The position numbers and the translations under genes are program-made. Shown here piece after piece: positions 1-7,878 of a stretch of 42,652 nt of DNA. The stretch is from CAZYAK01 sp964403335 (GTDB lineage: Bacteria; Patescibacteriota; Gracilibacteria; Peribacterales; Peribacteraceae): the NCBI GenBank assembly GCA_964403335.1, contig CAYOFI010000014.1, positions 1 to 42,652 of the forward strand, given 5' to 3'. Numbering within the stretch: position 1 is the first letter of the stretch; each line of letters opens with the position of its first letter. Below the pieces are notes generated by a model, which saw only the letters and a list, made by a program, of their open reading frames with translations, was not told where the DNA came from and made no database searches.

Positions 1-25
1 GGGATCGGAGCTGACATCAACATCT

Positions 26-49
26 AGACCGGCGAGAGCTGGTCTTTTT
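26..49 (+). terminator. Rho-independent terminator of an upstream gene
   Basis: An 8-bp stem (AGACCGGC against GCTGGTCT, one G-T wobble) closes a GAGA tetraloop and is followed at once by a T run at 45-49. This is the clearest intrinsic terminator in the window. It ends whatever transcript enters from the left. A frame-1 reading of bases 1-27 ends at TAG 25-27, so an upstream gene may stop at the foot of the stem, but too little of it is present to call. Confidence 0.75.
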
Positions 50-69
50 GTAATGTGCATGCGAAGCAT

Positions 70-153
70 GTCACCCTGAGCTTGTCGAAGGGCGACATGC
101 GGTCCCGGAGGAAGAATCACCAAAGCGTCATGGTTCGACAAGCTCACCACGAC
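70..153. repeat. Inverted-repeat element, family A, copy A1
   Basis: The arms GAGCTTGTCGAA (left) and TTCGACAAGCTC (right) are complementary, with an inner part around GGCGACATGC. Two further copies lie at about 33860-33952 and 40018-40083. Elements with these arms are, from general knowledge, common in environmental bacterial genomes. It lies between the terminator and the 3' end of the GtrA gene, so it may form the 3' hairpin of that gene's transcript. Confidence 0.85.
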
Positions 154-176
154 AGATTGCGGTCGCTATTCTCTAT

Positions 177-593
177 TTAATGAAACACAAACTTCTTCCG
201 CATCCCGAAGTTCCACGCCAAGACGATGACCTGTGTCATCACTTTTCCGATGATGCGGCCGATGCCGAACATATCCACAAAGACGTACAGCAGCAGTTCG
301 GTCCATAGCAGTCCCCCCAAGGCGATCGTGTAGGCGATGGTGACTTCCTTGCGGCGGCTGTGTTTGCTCTCAAAAATCCAAATCACGCTCAGGAAATGAT
401 TGAATGCGAACCCAAGCGTGTAGCCGATAAGCGCCGCCAAATAGATGTTCATCTCGAACATCGTTGTCAGGATGGAATACGTGCCTAAATCGACAACAGC
501 CGAGGAGCCGCCCACGAACAGGTACCGCAGGAATTGAATGTGCGGATTGCGCGTTTTCTGCACAACAAGCCGATGAAGCGTTTGGGCGATCAC
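177..593 (-). CDS. GtrA-family membrane protein
   Basis: GtrA proteins are small four-helix membrane proteins thought to flip or present polyprenyl-phosphate-linked single sugars for glycan modification. The protein (138 aa from GTG 593) has the family's early FLRYLFVGG motif, four hydrophobic segments, a central FAFNHFLS stretch and a C-terminal WNFGMRKKFVF motif typical of the family. The open frame runs on to 728, but its first 40 or so codons are encoded by a spacer repeat, so that extension is rejected. GTG 593 is the best remaining start; it lacks the TANNNT hexamer seen at most other starts, so the start is uncertain. Two other GtrA domains occur in the window (21369-21779 and fused in 33969-35045). 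Confidence 0.8.
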   Translation of the reverse strand: MIAQTLHRLVVQKTRNPHIQFLRYLFVGGSSAVVDLGTYSILTTMFEMNIYLAALIGYTLGFAFNHFLSVIWIFESKHSRRKEVTIAYTIALGGLLWTELLLYVFVDMFGIGRIIGKVMTQVIVLAWNFGMRKKFVFH

Positions 594-643
594 GAGAAGA
601 GATGACGGGGAGTAGCGAGCTTTCTGTCGTGGAGAGAGTACAG

Positions 644-743
644 AGGAAATTGAAAATGGAAAATTGAGAATGGAAAATGATGGAAGCAGCCCGAATTCTT
701 GAACTCCTGCAGAATTTTCAATTTTCAATTTTCAATTTTTCAT
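644..743. repeat. Inverted-repeat element, family D, copy D1
   Basis: An AT-rich left arm built from AATTGAAAATGGAAAATTG is answered by a right arm of repeated ATTTTCAATTTTCAATT. The element is collinear and largely identical with D2 at 37001-37106. It fills the spacer between the divergent GtrA and dehydrogenase genes. Both frames read through it, giving false N-terminal extensions on both sides. Confidence 0.85.
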
Positions 744-749
744 TACTCT
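744..749 (+). promoter_or_regulatory. -10 element TACTCT for a leaderless start
   Basis: TACTCT ends six bases before ATG 756, which places transcription initiation at or next to the start codon. It lies just outside repeat D1. It selects ATG 756 over the upstream in-frame start at 699. Confidence 0.55.
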
Positions 750-755
750 AGAGCA

Positions 756-2024
756 ATGAAGCATACAATTTGTATTGTCGGACTCGGATACGTAGGCCTG
801 CCATTGGCCCATGCCTTCGCCAAAAAGGGCTACCCGGTGCTGGGCTACGACATCGCGGTGAAGCGGATTGAGGAACTGCAAAGCGGTCATGACCGCACGC
901 GGGAACTCACATCATCGCAATTGAAGGAAGTGACGATCGAGTACTCGGCTGATCCTGCGGTGATGAAGAAAGCCGATGTGATCATCCTGGCGATCCCAAC
1001 GCCGGTGGATGAGGCGAATAATCCCGATCTGTCACTGGTGGAAGACGCAAGCAAAGTCGTGGGCAAGCATCTGAAGAAAGGCGTGATAGTGGTCTACGAA
1101 TCGACGGTATATCCGGGTGTGACGGAAGAATTGTGCGGGAAGATCCTGGAGAAGGAATCTGGAATGAAGCGTGGCAAAGACTTTTTCTTGGGCTACTCGC
1201 CCGAGCGCGTGAACCCGGGTGACAAAAAGCACACGATCGATAAAATCGTGAAGATTGTGGCGGGAGAAGATGAGAAGACAACGGATACATTGTGTGAGCT
1301 CTACGGATCGATTGTGACTGCGGGCATTCACCGTGCGCCGAGCATCAAAGTGGCGGAGATGGCGAAGGCGATCGAGAACGCCCAGCGCGATTTGAACATC
1401 GCGTTCGTGAATGAAGTCGCGCTGCTCTGCGGAAAGATCGGTATTCGAAGCAAAGACGTGCTGGAAGCTGCGGGAACCAAGTGGAATTTCTTGAAGTTCC
1501 AACCGGGATTGGTCGGCGGGCACTGCATCGGCGTCGATCCGTATTATCTTGTCGAAAAAGCGAAGATGCTCGGCATGCAGACGAACGTGATCACCGCGGG
1601 CCGCAGCGTGAATGACGGCATGGGCAGGTACGTCGCCGAAGAAACGATGCGCGCGCTGAAAGTCGACCGGAAGAAAGCGAAGATCCTCGTCCTCGGGCTG
1701 ACCTTCAAAGAAAACATCCCCGACATCCGCAACTCCCGGTGTTTTGATGTCATCGATGCATTCAATACAGCGGGCTGCGCCGTGAGTGTGCATGATCCGG
1801 AAGTGGGCGACGCCGACATCGGACGCCATGGCTTTGTGCCGGGCAACCTCACCGACGGTCCGTACGATGCCATCCTGCTGCTTGTCCCCCACAAGGAACT
1901 CGTGGAAACATCGATCGATCAATACATCGCAGCGCTCACCCCGAAGGGCGTCTTCTTCGATCTGAAGTCGCTGTTCGCGCCCGAGGCATTTGTGACCGCA
2001 GGCAAAACGTATCTTTCCCTGTAA
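756..2024 (+). CDS. UDP-sugar 6-dehydrogenase (TviB/WbpO type)
   Basis: The enzyme oxidises C6 of a UDP-sugar to a uronic acid with two NAD+, making UDP-GalNAcA/GlcNAcA-type or ManNAcA-type donors. The protein (422 aa) has the NAD-binding GLGYVG loop at residues 9-14, a central helical domain and the catalytic-cysteine motif GGHCIGVDPYY with Cys at about 257, then a C-terminal nucleotide-binding domain (LGLTFKENIPDIRNS). The GGHCIGVDPYYL form is closer to TviB/WbpO (UDP-GlcNAc/GalNAc) than to WecC, whose motif is usually GGHCIAVDPWF. WecB at 9058 could nevertheless supply UDP-ManNAc, so the exact substrate is open. The start follows the fit to the family and the -10 hexamer at 744-749. The next gene is the membrane transferase at 2052. 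Confidence 0.88.
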   Translation: MKHTICIVGLGYVGLPLAHAFAKKGYPVLGYDIAVKRIEELQSGHDRTRELTSSQLKEVTIEYSADPAVMKKADVIILAIPTPVDEANNPDLSLVEDASKVVGKHLKKGVIVVYESTVYPGVTEELCGKILEKESGMKRGKDFFLGYSPERVNPGDKKHTIDKIVKIVAGEDEKTTDTLCELYGSIVTAGIHRAPSIKVAEMAKAIENAQRDLNIAFVNEVALLCGKIGIRSKDVLEAAGTKWNFLKFQPGLVGGHCIGVDPYYLVEKAKMLGMQTNVITAGRSVNDGMGRYVAEETMRALKVDRKKAKILVLGLTFKENIPDIRNSRCFDVIDAFNTAGCAVSVHDPEVGDADIGRHGFVPGNLTDGPYDAILLLVPHKELVETSIDQYIAALTPKGVFFDLKSLFAPEAFVTAGKTYLSL

Positions 2025-2051
2025 TCCCCGCCGGGGCTATGCTCTGATTCA

Positions 2052-3362
2052 ATGACTCTGTCACGGATGTCTTTGTGGATTGGCGTACCCGTGGTGATAC
2101 TCGCGATCGTTCTGCGGGTGCTTTCCGTGAGTTGGAACACCTTCCCGCATGCGGATGTGTCCGAAGACGCGCATGCCTCTGCAACATTTTTACAAACAGG
2201 CTCATTCATCGTGGAAGATCAATCCTCGCTCGTGCCCGGTGAACCGCAGTGGTACGACACGGCCAAATTCGGAGGACGTTTGCTGACGCAACATCCCTTT
2301 CTGTGGCCGCTTCTGGGGAGCAGCGTGACGGCACTGCTGCGGTGGGAACCGACCATGGAATCGACGTATGCAGCCTTCCGGCTGATGTCGTTGTTGACCG
2401 GGCTCGGCGTGCTGGCGCTCACGTTTTTCCTGACGCGCAAACTGCTGAACCAGACCGCGGCGCTGACCGTGACCGCGTGGCTCGCGTTCTCCTACCTGAT
2501 GATCGATTACTCGGGCAACGGCGCCTTCTATTCGCTGCAAGCATGCCTCTATCTCCTGTGGATCTGGATGGCGTACCGCACGGACCTGCGCGGACAGGGA
2601 ATGATTCTGGGGCTGATTGCGGGGGTGGCGTACATCACGAACTTTCAATCCGCGATCCTCATGCCCGCCACATTCATCGTGCTGGCATTGGACAGCAAGA
2701 GATCGCGAAAGGAACAAATCATCCAAGTCGGCAACGCGATGGCGGTCTTTTTGCTACTGGCGATCCCGTGGCATGTGCGGGATTACCTGACGTTTGGCGA
2801 TGCGTTCTTCAGCGGGAAAGTGAATGGGTCGTATGTGCTGGGCAAAGCGGGAATTGAAGCGACCATGCAGGACGGATTCATCCGGTTTCCCCTCACTTGG
2901 GATGATCGTTTCACGGTCCTGGAAGCGATGTTTGGCACCTGGCTCCCCAACAATTTGTACTACATCGCGCGGAAACTGTTCATTCTCCTGCCCGTCGCGT
3001 TTCTCTTTTTTCCGTACGCGCTCATCGACTATGTGTTTGAGAAGTCGCGGCGCAACACACTCCTGCCGCTGCTCATCATCCTGATTCTGCACATTCTTCT
3101 CTCGGCCCTCTGGCCCGTCACCAAGTTCCGCTACTTCGTGCCGATGCTGCCGCTCGTTGCGATCGTCTGTGCCGATCAACTGTGGCATCTGCGATCAGCA
3201 CTGATTCGCAAAGTCGCTCTCACTCTGACGACAGTGTGCATCGTGTTCTTTTCGTACCTGACCTTCCGGTCCACCCCCACGCACACCTATTACTACGACG
3301 GTGCCATCACCACGGACCCCTTCAGCACCACAGGAGAGCTGGATTACCTCAATAATCTATGA
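2052..3362 (+). CDS. GT-C membrane glycosyltransferase (GT39/ArnT-like)
   Basis: A 436-aa integral membrane protein with about ten hydrophobic segments. Its first extracytoplasmic loop has acidic residues (HADVSEDAH) in the place where GT-C enzymes carry their catalytic acidic motif. These enzymes use a polyprenyl-phosphate sugar and act on the outer face of the membrane. Conserved-looking segments include SYLMIDYSGNG and LWPVTKFRYFVPMLPL, as in PMT/ArnT relatives. TATGCT (2038-2043) lies eight bases before ATG 2052, just after a GC-rich palindrome (2026-2036) behind the dehydrogenase stop. Its stop overlaps the start of a tiny membrane ORF at 3359. Donor and acceptor are unknown. Confidence 0.75.
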   Translation: MTLSRMSLWIGVPVVILAIVLRVLSVSWNTFPHADVSEDAHASATFLQTGSFIVEDQSSLVPGEPQWYDTAKFGGRLLTQHPFLWPLLGSSVTALLRWEPTMESTYAAFRLMSLLTGLGVLALTFFLTRKLLNQTAALTVTAWLAFSYLMIDYSGNGAFYSLQACLYLLWIWMAYRTDLRGQGMILGLIAGVAYITNFQSAILMPATFIVLALDSKRSRKEQIIQVGNAMAVFLLLAIPWHVRDYLTFGDAFFSGKVNGSYVLGKAGIEATMQDGFIRFPLTWDDRFTVLEAMFGTWLPNNLYYIARKLFILLPVAFLFFPYALIDYVFEKSRRNTLLPLLIILILHILLSALWPVTKFRYFVPMLPLVAIVCADQLWHLRSALIRKVALTLTTVCIVFFSYLTFRSTPTHTYYYDGAITTDPFSTTGELDYLNNL

Positions 3363-3454
3363 ACCCCAAATTCCTCAAATGGCTGCTACAATGGATAACC
3401 GCCGGGATCCTGCTTTTTGTCTTCGTAGACGGGGTGCTGCTGCGGCTGACATAA
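3359..3454 (+). CDS. Putative 31-aa single-pass membrane protein
   Basis: Below usual ORF-calling size. ATG 3359 overlaps the previous stop (ATGA), which suggests translational coupling. The product begins MNPKFLKWLLQW, has one hydrophobic helix (about residues 12-29) and ends LLRLT. The basic N-terminus and helix resemble a small membrane accessory peptide of the preceding transferase. I do not recognise a family. It could be a chance ORF, but the overlap, the amphipathic N-terminus and the lack of any other content between 3362 and 3474 favour a real gene. Confidence 0.45.
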   Translation: MNPKFLKWLLQWITAGILLFVFVDGVLLRLT

Positions 3455-3473
3455 ACTGCCATACTAGGGAGGC

Positions 3474-4460
3474 ATGACCGCCAAGCGAGCATTGATCACG
3501 GGCATAACCGGACAGGACGGCGCATACCTCTCGCGCTTTCTGCTCGGCAAAGGATATGACGTGCACGGGACTTCACGCACACTGCATTCGATGAACTCGT
3601 GGCGACTGGAAGAATTGGGTATCGCCGACAAAGTACACATTCATGAGATGGGTATGCGTGAGGAAAAAGCCATCGTGGGCGTGCTGAATGCCGTGCAGCC
3701 CGCGGAGATCTATAACTTGGCCGCGTGGTCGTTCGTCGCCTCCAGTTGGGAGAAGCCGGTGATGACTGCGGACATCAACGCACTCGGAACGCTGCGTCTC
3801 TTAGAATCCGTACGGCGGCTCTGCCCCGAGGCGCGGTTCTATCAAGCCTCGACCAGTGAAATGTACGGCGGCAGCCACAAGGGCCATGTGCAAGATGAGA
3901 CAACGCCGCTGCATCCCCGCAGCCCCTACGCCATTAGCAAACTGTTCGCGCACTGGGCTACGATCAACGAGCGGGAAAGTTTCGGGCTCTTTGCCTGCTG
4001 CGGCATTCTTTTCAACCATGAATCGCCTCTGCGCGGATTGGAATTCGTCACCCGCAAGATCTCCGACGGCGTGGCGAAGATCAAGCTCGGACTCGCGGAT
4101 TCCATCGCCCTCGGCAACTTGGATGCGAAACGCGATTGGGGCTTTGCCGGTGATTACGTGGAAGTGATGTGGCGGATGCTCCAGCAACAGACTCCCGACG
4201 AATTCGTGATTTCAACCGGGGTTACGCACTCGGTCCGGGATTTTTTGTCCCTCGCCTTCGGCGAAGTCGGCATCGCAGACTGGCAACTGTATGTGCATAC
4301 GGACCCGAAGTATTTGCGGCCCGTGGAACTTGAGGAGCTTTCCGGAAGGAACGATAAAGCGAAGACTATCTTGGGCTGGGAACCGAAGGTGAGTTTTGAA
4401 GAATTAGTTTCCATGATGGTGCAGCGTGACGTGGAGCGCCTTTCCAAGAAATCTTCATGA
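3474..4460 (+). CDS. GDP-mannose 4,6-dehydratase-like SDR, divergent paralog
   Basis: An extended SDR of 328 aa. It has the TGITGQDG nucleotide loop (9-16), the STSEMYG catalytic segment (about 126-132), Tyr152/Lys156 in YAISK, NHESPLRG and a C-terminal GNLDAKRDWG segment, all typical of Gmd, which makes GDP-4-keto-6-deoxymannose. The NADP-binding RRSS motif is replaced by SRTLHS, and the substrate-side SHVxxSF segment by SFVASSW. It differs clearly from the canonical Gmd at 35928-36983, so its substrate or cofactor preference may be altered. GGAGG lies one base from the ATG, too close for a normal ribosome site; TACTAG lies six bases upstream. Its end overlaps the next GT4 (ATGA). Confidence 0.8.
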   Translation: MTAKRALITGITGQDGAYLSRFLLGKGYDVHGTSRTLHSMNSWRLEELGIADKVHIHEMGMREEKAIVGVLNAVQPAEIYNLAAWSFVASSWEKPVMTADINALGTLRLLESVRRLCPEARFYQASTSEMYGGSHKGHVQDETTPLHPRSPYAISKLFAHWATINERESFGLFACCGILFNHESPLRGLEFVTRKISDGVAKIKLGLADSIALGNLDAKRDWGFAGDYVEVMWRMLQQQTPDEFVISTGVTHSVRDFLSLAFGEVGIADWQLYVHTDPKYLRPVELEELSGRNDKAKTILGWEPKVSFEELVSMMVQRDVERLSKKSS

Positions 4461-5599
4461 AGATTTTGATCGTGGCCACGCACGGCAATCCGACTGAAGG
4501 CTGGGGCACGGAGACTTTGACGAGCGTGAAGGGATTGCTCGAACGCGGGCACAGCGTCGAACTGCTCGTGCATCGCAAAGCCGATGATTTGACGGTGCCA
4601 CAGCATGTTCTGCTGCCCGAGCCCTTGGTGACGCTCCGCAGTCCCCTCGCACTGCTCAAGACTGCATCGGCCATCCGCCGATGCGTAAAGCAGATGCGAC
4701 CGGACATCGTCCATATGATGACCGAACCGTACGTGCTCGCATTCCCGTTGCTCCGATGGATTATGCGCCTGCCGCCCGTCGTCCTGACGGCGAACGGCAC
4801 ATATGCCATTGCGCCGCTGCGCGATTGGAGAACACGATCATTGATGCTCTCCGCCTACCGGCATGTCGCGCACATTCTCGCCATCAGCACGTATACGATC
4901 AAACGCATGCATGCGGACCTCCAGCGCATCAGCAGTCATCTCGCTGCAGACGTCGAAAAAAAGACGATGCTGTGGACGCTTGGAATCGAGATTCCTTCGT
5001 CGATGCCCCAACGGCAGCATCACGACGACAAGCAGCTTGTGTTTGTCGGCGGATTGAAACCCCGCAAAGGCGTGCGGGAATTGATCGAAGCGTGCGCCGT
5101 TTTCCGCACAATCAGCGCCCTCCCCTTCCATCTGCATCTCATCGGTTCGGCACCCGATACGGGCTATGTGCGCGGGTTGAAGTCGCGCGTCGTGGAATTG
5201 GGCATGAAAGACACTGTCACGTTTCACGGTCAGGTTCCCGATGATCTCCTGAGCCAGATGTACAGCGACGCGGATGTGTTTTCGATGTTGAGCATCGCGG
5301 AAGGGATTCATTTCGAAGGCTATGGATTAGTGTTCCTGGAAGCCAATGCGCGGGGAGTGCCGGTCGTCGGGCCGAACGATTCGGGATGCACGGATGTGAT
5401 TGTCGACGGGCGTTCGGGATATACGGCGGATCCGAAGAATCCGGCACAGGTCGCGGAGAAGATGAAGTGGATTCTGGAGGACAAAAAAATCGACTCGCAA
5501 ACATGCATCGCGTGGGCGAAAGAACACAACATCGCCCGGCAGGCGGTGGAGATGGAACGGGTGTACCAGGCCTCCATGGAGACATCCCTATTGCTGTAA
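4457..5599 (+). CDS. Glycosyltransferase family 4
   Basis: A 380-aa GT-B enzyme, retaining, predicted cytoplasmic or membrane-peripheral. The N-terminal domain opens MKILIVATHGNP and the C-terminal domain has FVGGLKPRKGVRELIEA (donor domain start). An E-x7-E region, EGIHFEGYGLVFLEA, lies near residues 282-296, followed by RGVPVVGPNDSG. The ATG overlaps the Gmd-like stop by four bases, so the two are translated together and probably act in one pathway. The acceptor and donor cannot be told from sequence. Confidence 0.85.
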   Translation: MKILIVATHGNPTEGWGTETLTSVKGLLERGHSVELLVHRKADDLTVPQHVLLPEPLVTLRSPLALLKTASAIRRCVKQMRPDIVHMMTEPYVLAFPLLRWIMRLPPVVLTANGTYAIAPLRDWRTRSLMLSAYRHVAHILAISTYTIKRMHADLQRISSHLAADVEKKTMLWTLGIEIPSSMPQRQHHDDKQLVFVGGLKPRKGVRELIEACAVFRTISALPFHLHLIGSAPDTGYVRGLKSRVVELGMKDTVTFHGQVPDDLLSQMYSDADVFSMLSIAEGIHFEGYGLVFLEANARGVPVVGPNDSGCTDVIVDGRSGYTADPKNPAQVAEKMKWILEDKKIDSQTCIAWAKEHNIARQAVEMERVYQASMETSLLL

Positions 5600-5626
5600 G
5601 CAGATAGGTAATTTACCCTTGTTCAA

Positions 5627-6493
5627 ATGGATAAGGGGAACCATTCCGGCCTAGACGACGCTTGCGATTGCTTCAGACGATCCGGAGCAGCAGCCCGGTC
5701 CGATTTCGACGATCCCACGTACAAGGCTATCTTCGCCCATCTGGAACAGGAGCAAAGAGCATTTCTTGCCAAAGAGCAGGACTTCCGCAGTTCCGATTAC
5801 CCATGGCCCCGTGATTCCCTGCATGCGTGGAGCAGGGTCTGGGAATATCCGTACGCGTACTTCCATCTGCAAAGAATGATTCGGGCACAAGGGGCAAATG
5901 CCACTGCCACGGTCATCGACCTGGGCAGCGGTGTCACATTTTTCCCTTTTTCCGTCGCCCGACTGGGATGCCGCGTGCAATGCATGGATATTGATCCGGT
6001 CTGCCAGCGCGACCTTGAACGAGCGGTATCGGTGATTCCGCAGCAGCCGGGAGAGGTCGGTTTTTCGCTCATTCTTGACGGCCGATTGCCTATGGGAGAT
6101 CGGCAAGCCGATGCGCTGTATTGCATCAGTGTCCTGGAGCACATCCCGGACTTTGAGAACACTGTCCAAGAGGTCGCCCGGGTGCTGAAGCCCGGAGGCT
6201 TGTTTATTTTGACGATCGACTTGGACCTGTGCGGGTTTACGGACATCGGCGTGAAGCGATACCGTGACCTGCGCAAATGCCTGGCGGAACACTTCGAGCT
6301 CGTGGAACCCGAGATCACCGTTCATCCCTTGGACATGCTCGTCCAGAGACCGAACATCACAGACATACAACGCTGGCGATTTCAGGCGCGGCAATGGCTG
6401 AACGGCTTGCGCGGGAAGACGCGCCGCCCCGGCATACCCAACCGTGCGGTTTGGGCCGGAGTACTGAAGAGTAAACACGGTTCAAGCCTGTAG
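5627..6493 (+). CDS. Class I SAM-dependent methyltransferase
   Basis: The 288-aa product has a long N-terminal segment before the SAM fold. Motif I is DLGSGVTFF (about 98-106), an acidic strand-2 end MDIDP follows, and ISVLEHIPD matches the methyltransferase-11 motif; VLKPGGLFILTID is the post-motif strand. A glycan O-methyltransferase or a regulator of chain length is plausible from context. TACCCT (5614-5619) lies seven bases before ATG 5627, inside a small palindrome (GGTAA/TTACC). Confidence 0.78.
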   Translation: MDKGNHSGLDDACDCFRRSGAAARSDFDDPTYKAIFAHLEQEQRAFLAKEQDFRSSDYPWPRDSLHAWSRVWEYPYAYFHLQRMIRAQGANATATVIDLGSGVTFFPFSVARLGCRVQCMDIDPVCQRDLERAVSVIPQQPGEVGFSLILDGRLPMGDRQADALYCISVLEHIPDFENTVQEVARVLKPGGLFILTIDLDLCGFTDIGVKRYRDLRKCLAEHFELVEPEITVHPLDMLVQRPNITDIQRWRFQARQWLNGLRGKTRRPGIPNRAVWAGVLKSKHGSSL

Positions 6494-6534
6494 TTCCTGG
6501 AGGCCTCGGCGCAGAGGCGACGGCGGAGATCAGG

Positions 6535-6540
6535 TACACT
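6535..6540 (+). promoter_or_regulatory. -10 element TACACT deciding the flippase start
   Basis: TACACT is followed directly by ATG 6541 and, six bases on, by in-frame ATG 6547. The six-base rule seen across the window favours ATG 6547 as a leaderless start. Confidence 0.5.
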
Positions 6541-6546
6541 ATGCGC

Positions 6547-7878
6547 ATGGGAAACAGCCTTGCATCGCGGGTTCGCACACTTTTTAAAATGCGGTTTGTG
6601 CGGGAGGTGGCAATTCTCCAAGGCGGCACACTCATCCCCATCCTCAGCGGATTGGTGTCTTCGATTTTGTATGCGCGCCTGCTGGGGTTAGGAGGCTACG
6701 GCCAGTACGCCGTGGTGCTCGCCTTCACGGGCGTCATCGGACTCTTCACGAATCTCGGCCAGCGCTTCACGACTCTCACATTCTTAGCCGAAGCGTACGG
6801 ACGCAAAGATGCGAAGGCCATGCGCGCGGTGTGCCAGTACTACGTGGTGCTTTCGATGTTCACGATTGTGCTACTGGGACTCTTCGTCCTCGTACTGCCT
6901 TCACTCACACAATGGATTTACGGCAACCAAGACATCGGAAAACTGGCGCGCATCGTCTTTCTCGCCTCGATGTTCGATCCGTTTTTTCTCTTTCTCGCAC
7001 TCTCGCTGCAAACCGTCCGCGAGATTCGCACGCTGACTCTTTTGGAAAACGGATACACGCTTTTGCAACTCACCCTGGGACTCACATTCATTTTGATAGG
7101 CATGGGCCCGGCAGGCATCTTGTGGGGATCGGCGCTGACCTCGATGTTCTCAGCGGGCATCGCCCTCATTCTCTACCCCACCATCGCACGCCGCCACGGC
7201 TTGCCCTCCGTGCGGGACATTGTGATGCATCGCGGCACCAAGCAGTTCTGGAGCTACGTGAAAAACGGCATGTGGATCGCCGTCGATAAAAGCGTTGCGA
7301 ATCTTTACCCCAATCTCTTCTTCTTTTTGCTGAGTGTACGCACTCAGGAATCCGTGGTCGGTCTTATCCGCCTGGCATACAAGTTCGCCAACCTCCCCAC
7401 AGCCTATGTCCTCAGCAACATCAGCCGCCTGGCATCATCGCTCATCCCCATGCTGAGCGCTGCGGGGAAGAAGTTCGGAAAAGATCTGATCAAACTCCTG
7501 CGCTACACCTTCGCCCTCCACATCGGCGTCAGCCTTGCCACGGCCATCGTCGTGCCCCTGCTGTTTCCCTTCATCTACGGCAAAACGTTCATGCCCGCGT
7601 TGTATCCCTTCTGGATCATCTTGGCATCGCAATTGCTTCTGCCCATCTACGGACTGACCACGCCGCTCTTTAGACTGTACGGCAAAATCCATGTGGCCAC
7701 GACGTTTACATCCATAGGAATCGCCGGAGGCATGGGCATCTTTTGGCTGCTGACATCGCTGGAGCTTCCGCCCACCTGGGCACTCTACGGCGCGATCGCC
7801 TTCTTCCAAAGCATGGCCTTGCCCCTGCTTATACCGACGCTGAAGATGCTAAGGTCGGTGCCTGTACGAGCCGCATAA
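6547..7878 (+). CDS. Polysaccharide/O-antigen flippase (Wzx-like, MOP superfamily)
   Basis: A 443-aa protein with about 12-14 hydrophobic segments. The N-terminal segment REVAILQGGTLIPILSGL and SILYARLLGLGGYGQYA matches the start of the polysaccharide-synthesis branch of the MOP transporters. Such proteins flip undecaprenyl-diphosphate-linked oligosaccharides to the outer face. It is the only Wzx-like gene here. Its last 50 bases overlap the 3' end of the convergent GT4 gene. An in-frame ATG at 6541 is a possible alternative start. Confidence 0.85.
   Translation: MGNSLASRVRTLFKMRFVREVAILQGGTLIPILSGLVSSILYARLLGLGGYGQYAVVLAFTGVIGLFTNLGQRFTTLTFLAEAYGRKDAKAMRAVCQYYVVLSMFTIVLLGLFVLVLPSLTQWIYGNQDIGKLARIVFLASMFDPFFLFLALSLQTVREIRTLTLLENGYTLLQLTLGLTFILIGMGPAGILWGSALTSMFSAGIALILYPTIARRHGLPSVRDIVMHRGTKQFWSYVKNGMWIAVDKSVANLYPNLFFFLLSVRTQESVVGLIRLAYKFANLPTAYVLSNISRLASSLIPMLSAAGKKFGKDLIKLLRYTFALHIGVSLATAIVVPLLFPFIYGKTFMPALYPFWIILASQLLLPIYGLTTPLFRLYGKIHVATTFTSIGIAGGMGIFWLLTSLELPPTWALYGAIAFFQSMALPLLIPTLKMLRSVPVRAA

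Noticed and set aside
1..27. Tail of an upstream gene (frame ending at TAG 25-27)
   Set aside because: Only about eight codons are visible and another frame also ends at 12-14; too little to call.
594..728. N-terminal extension of the GtrA gene
   Set aside because: The codons are largely encoded by repeat D1 and match no GtrA sequence; GtrA length is normal without them.
1032..1922. Long antisense open frames opposite genes (also 31570-32631, 37220-38272, 38548-39936)
   Set aside because: They mirror high-GC coding genes with clear family motifs on the other strand and have no family motifs of their own.
3467..3473. Shine-Dalgarno GGGAGG before ATG 3474
   Set aside because: It lies one base from the start codon, too close for ordinary ribosome binding; may be chance.
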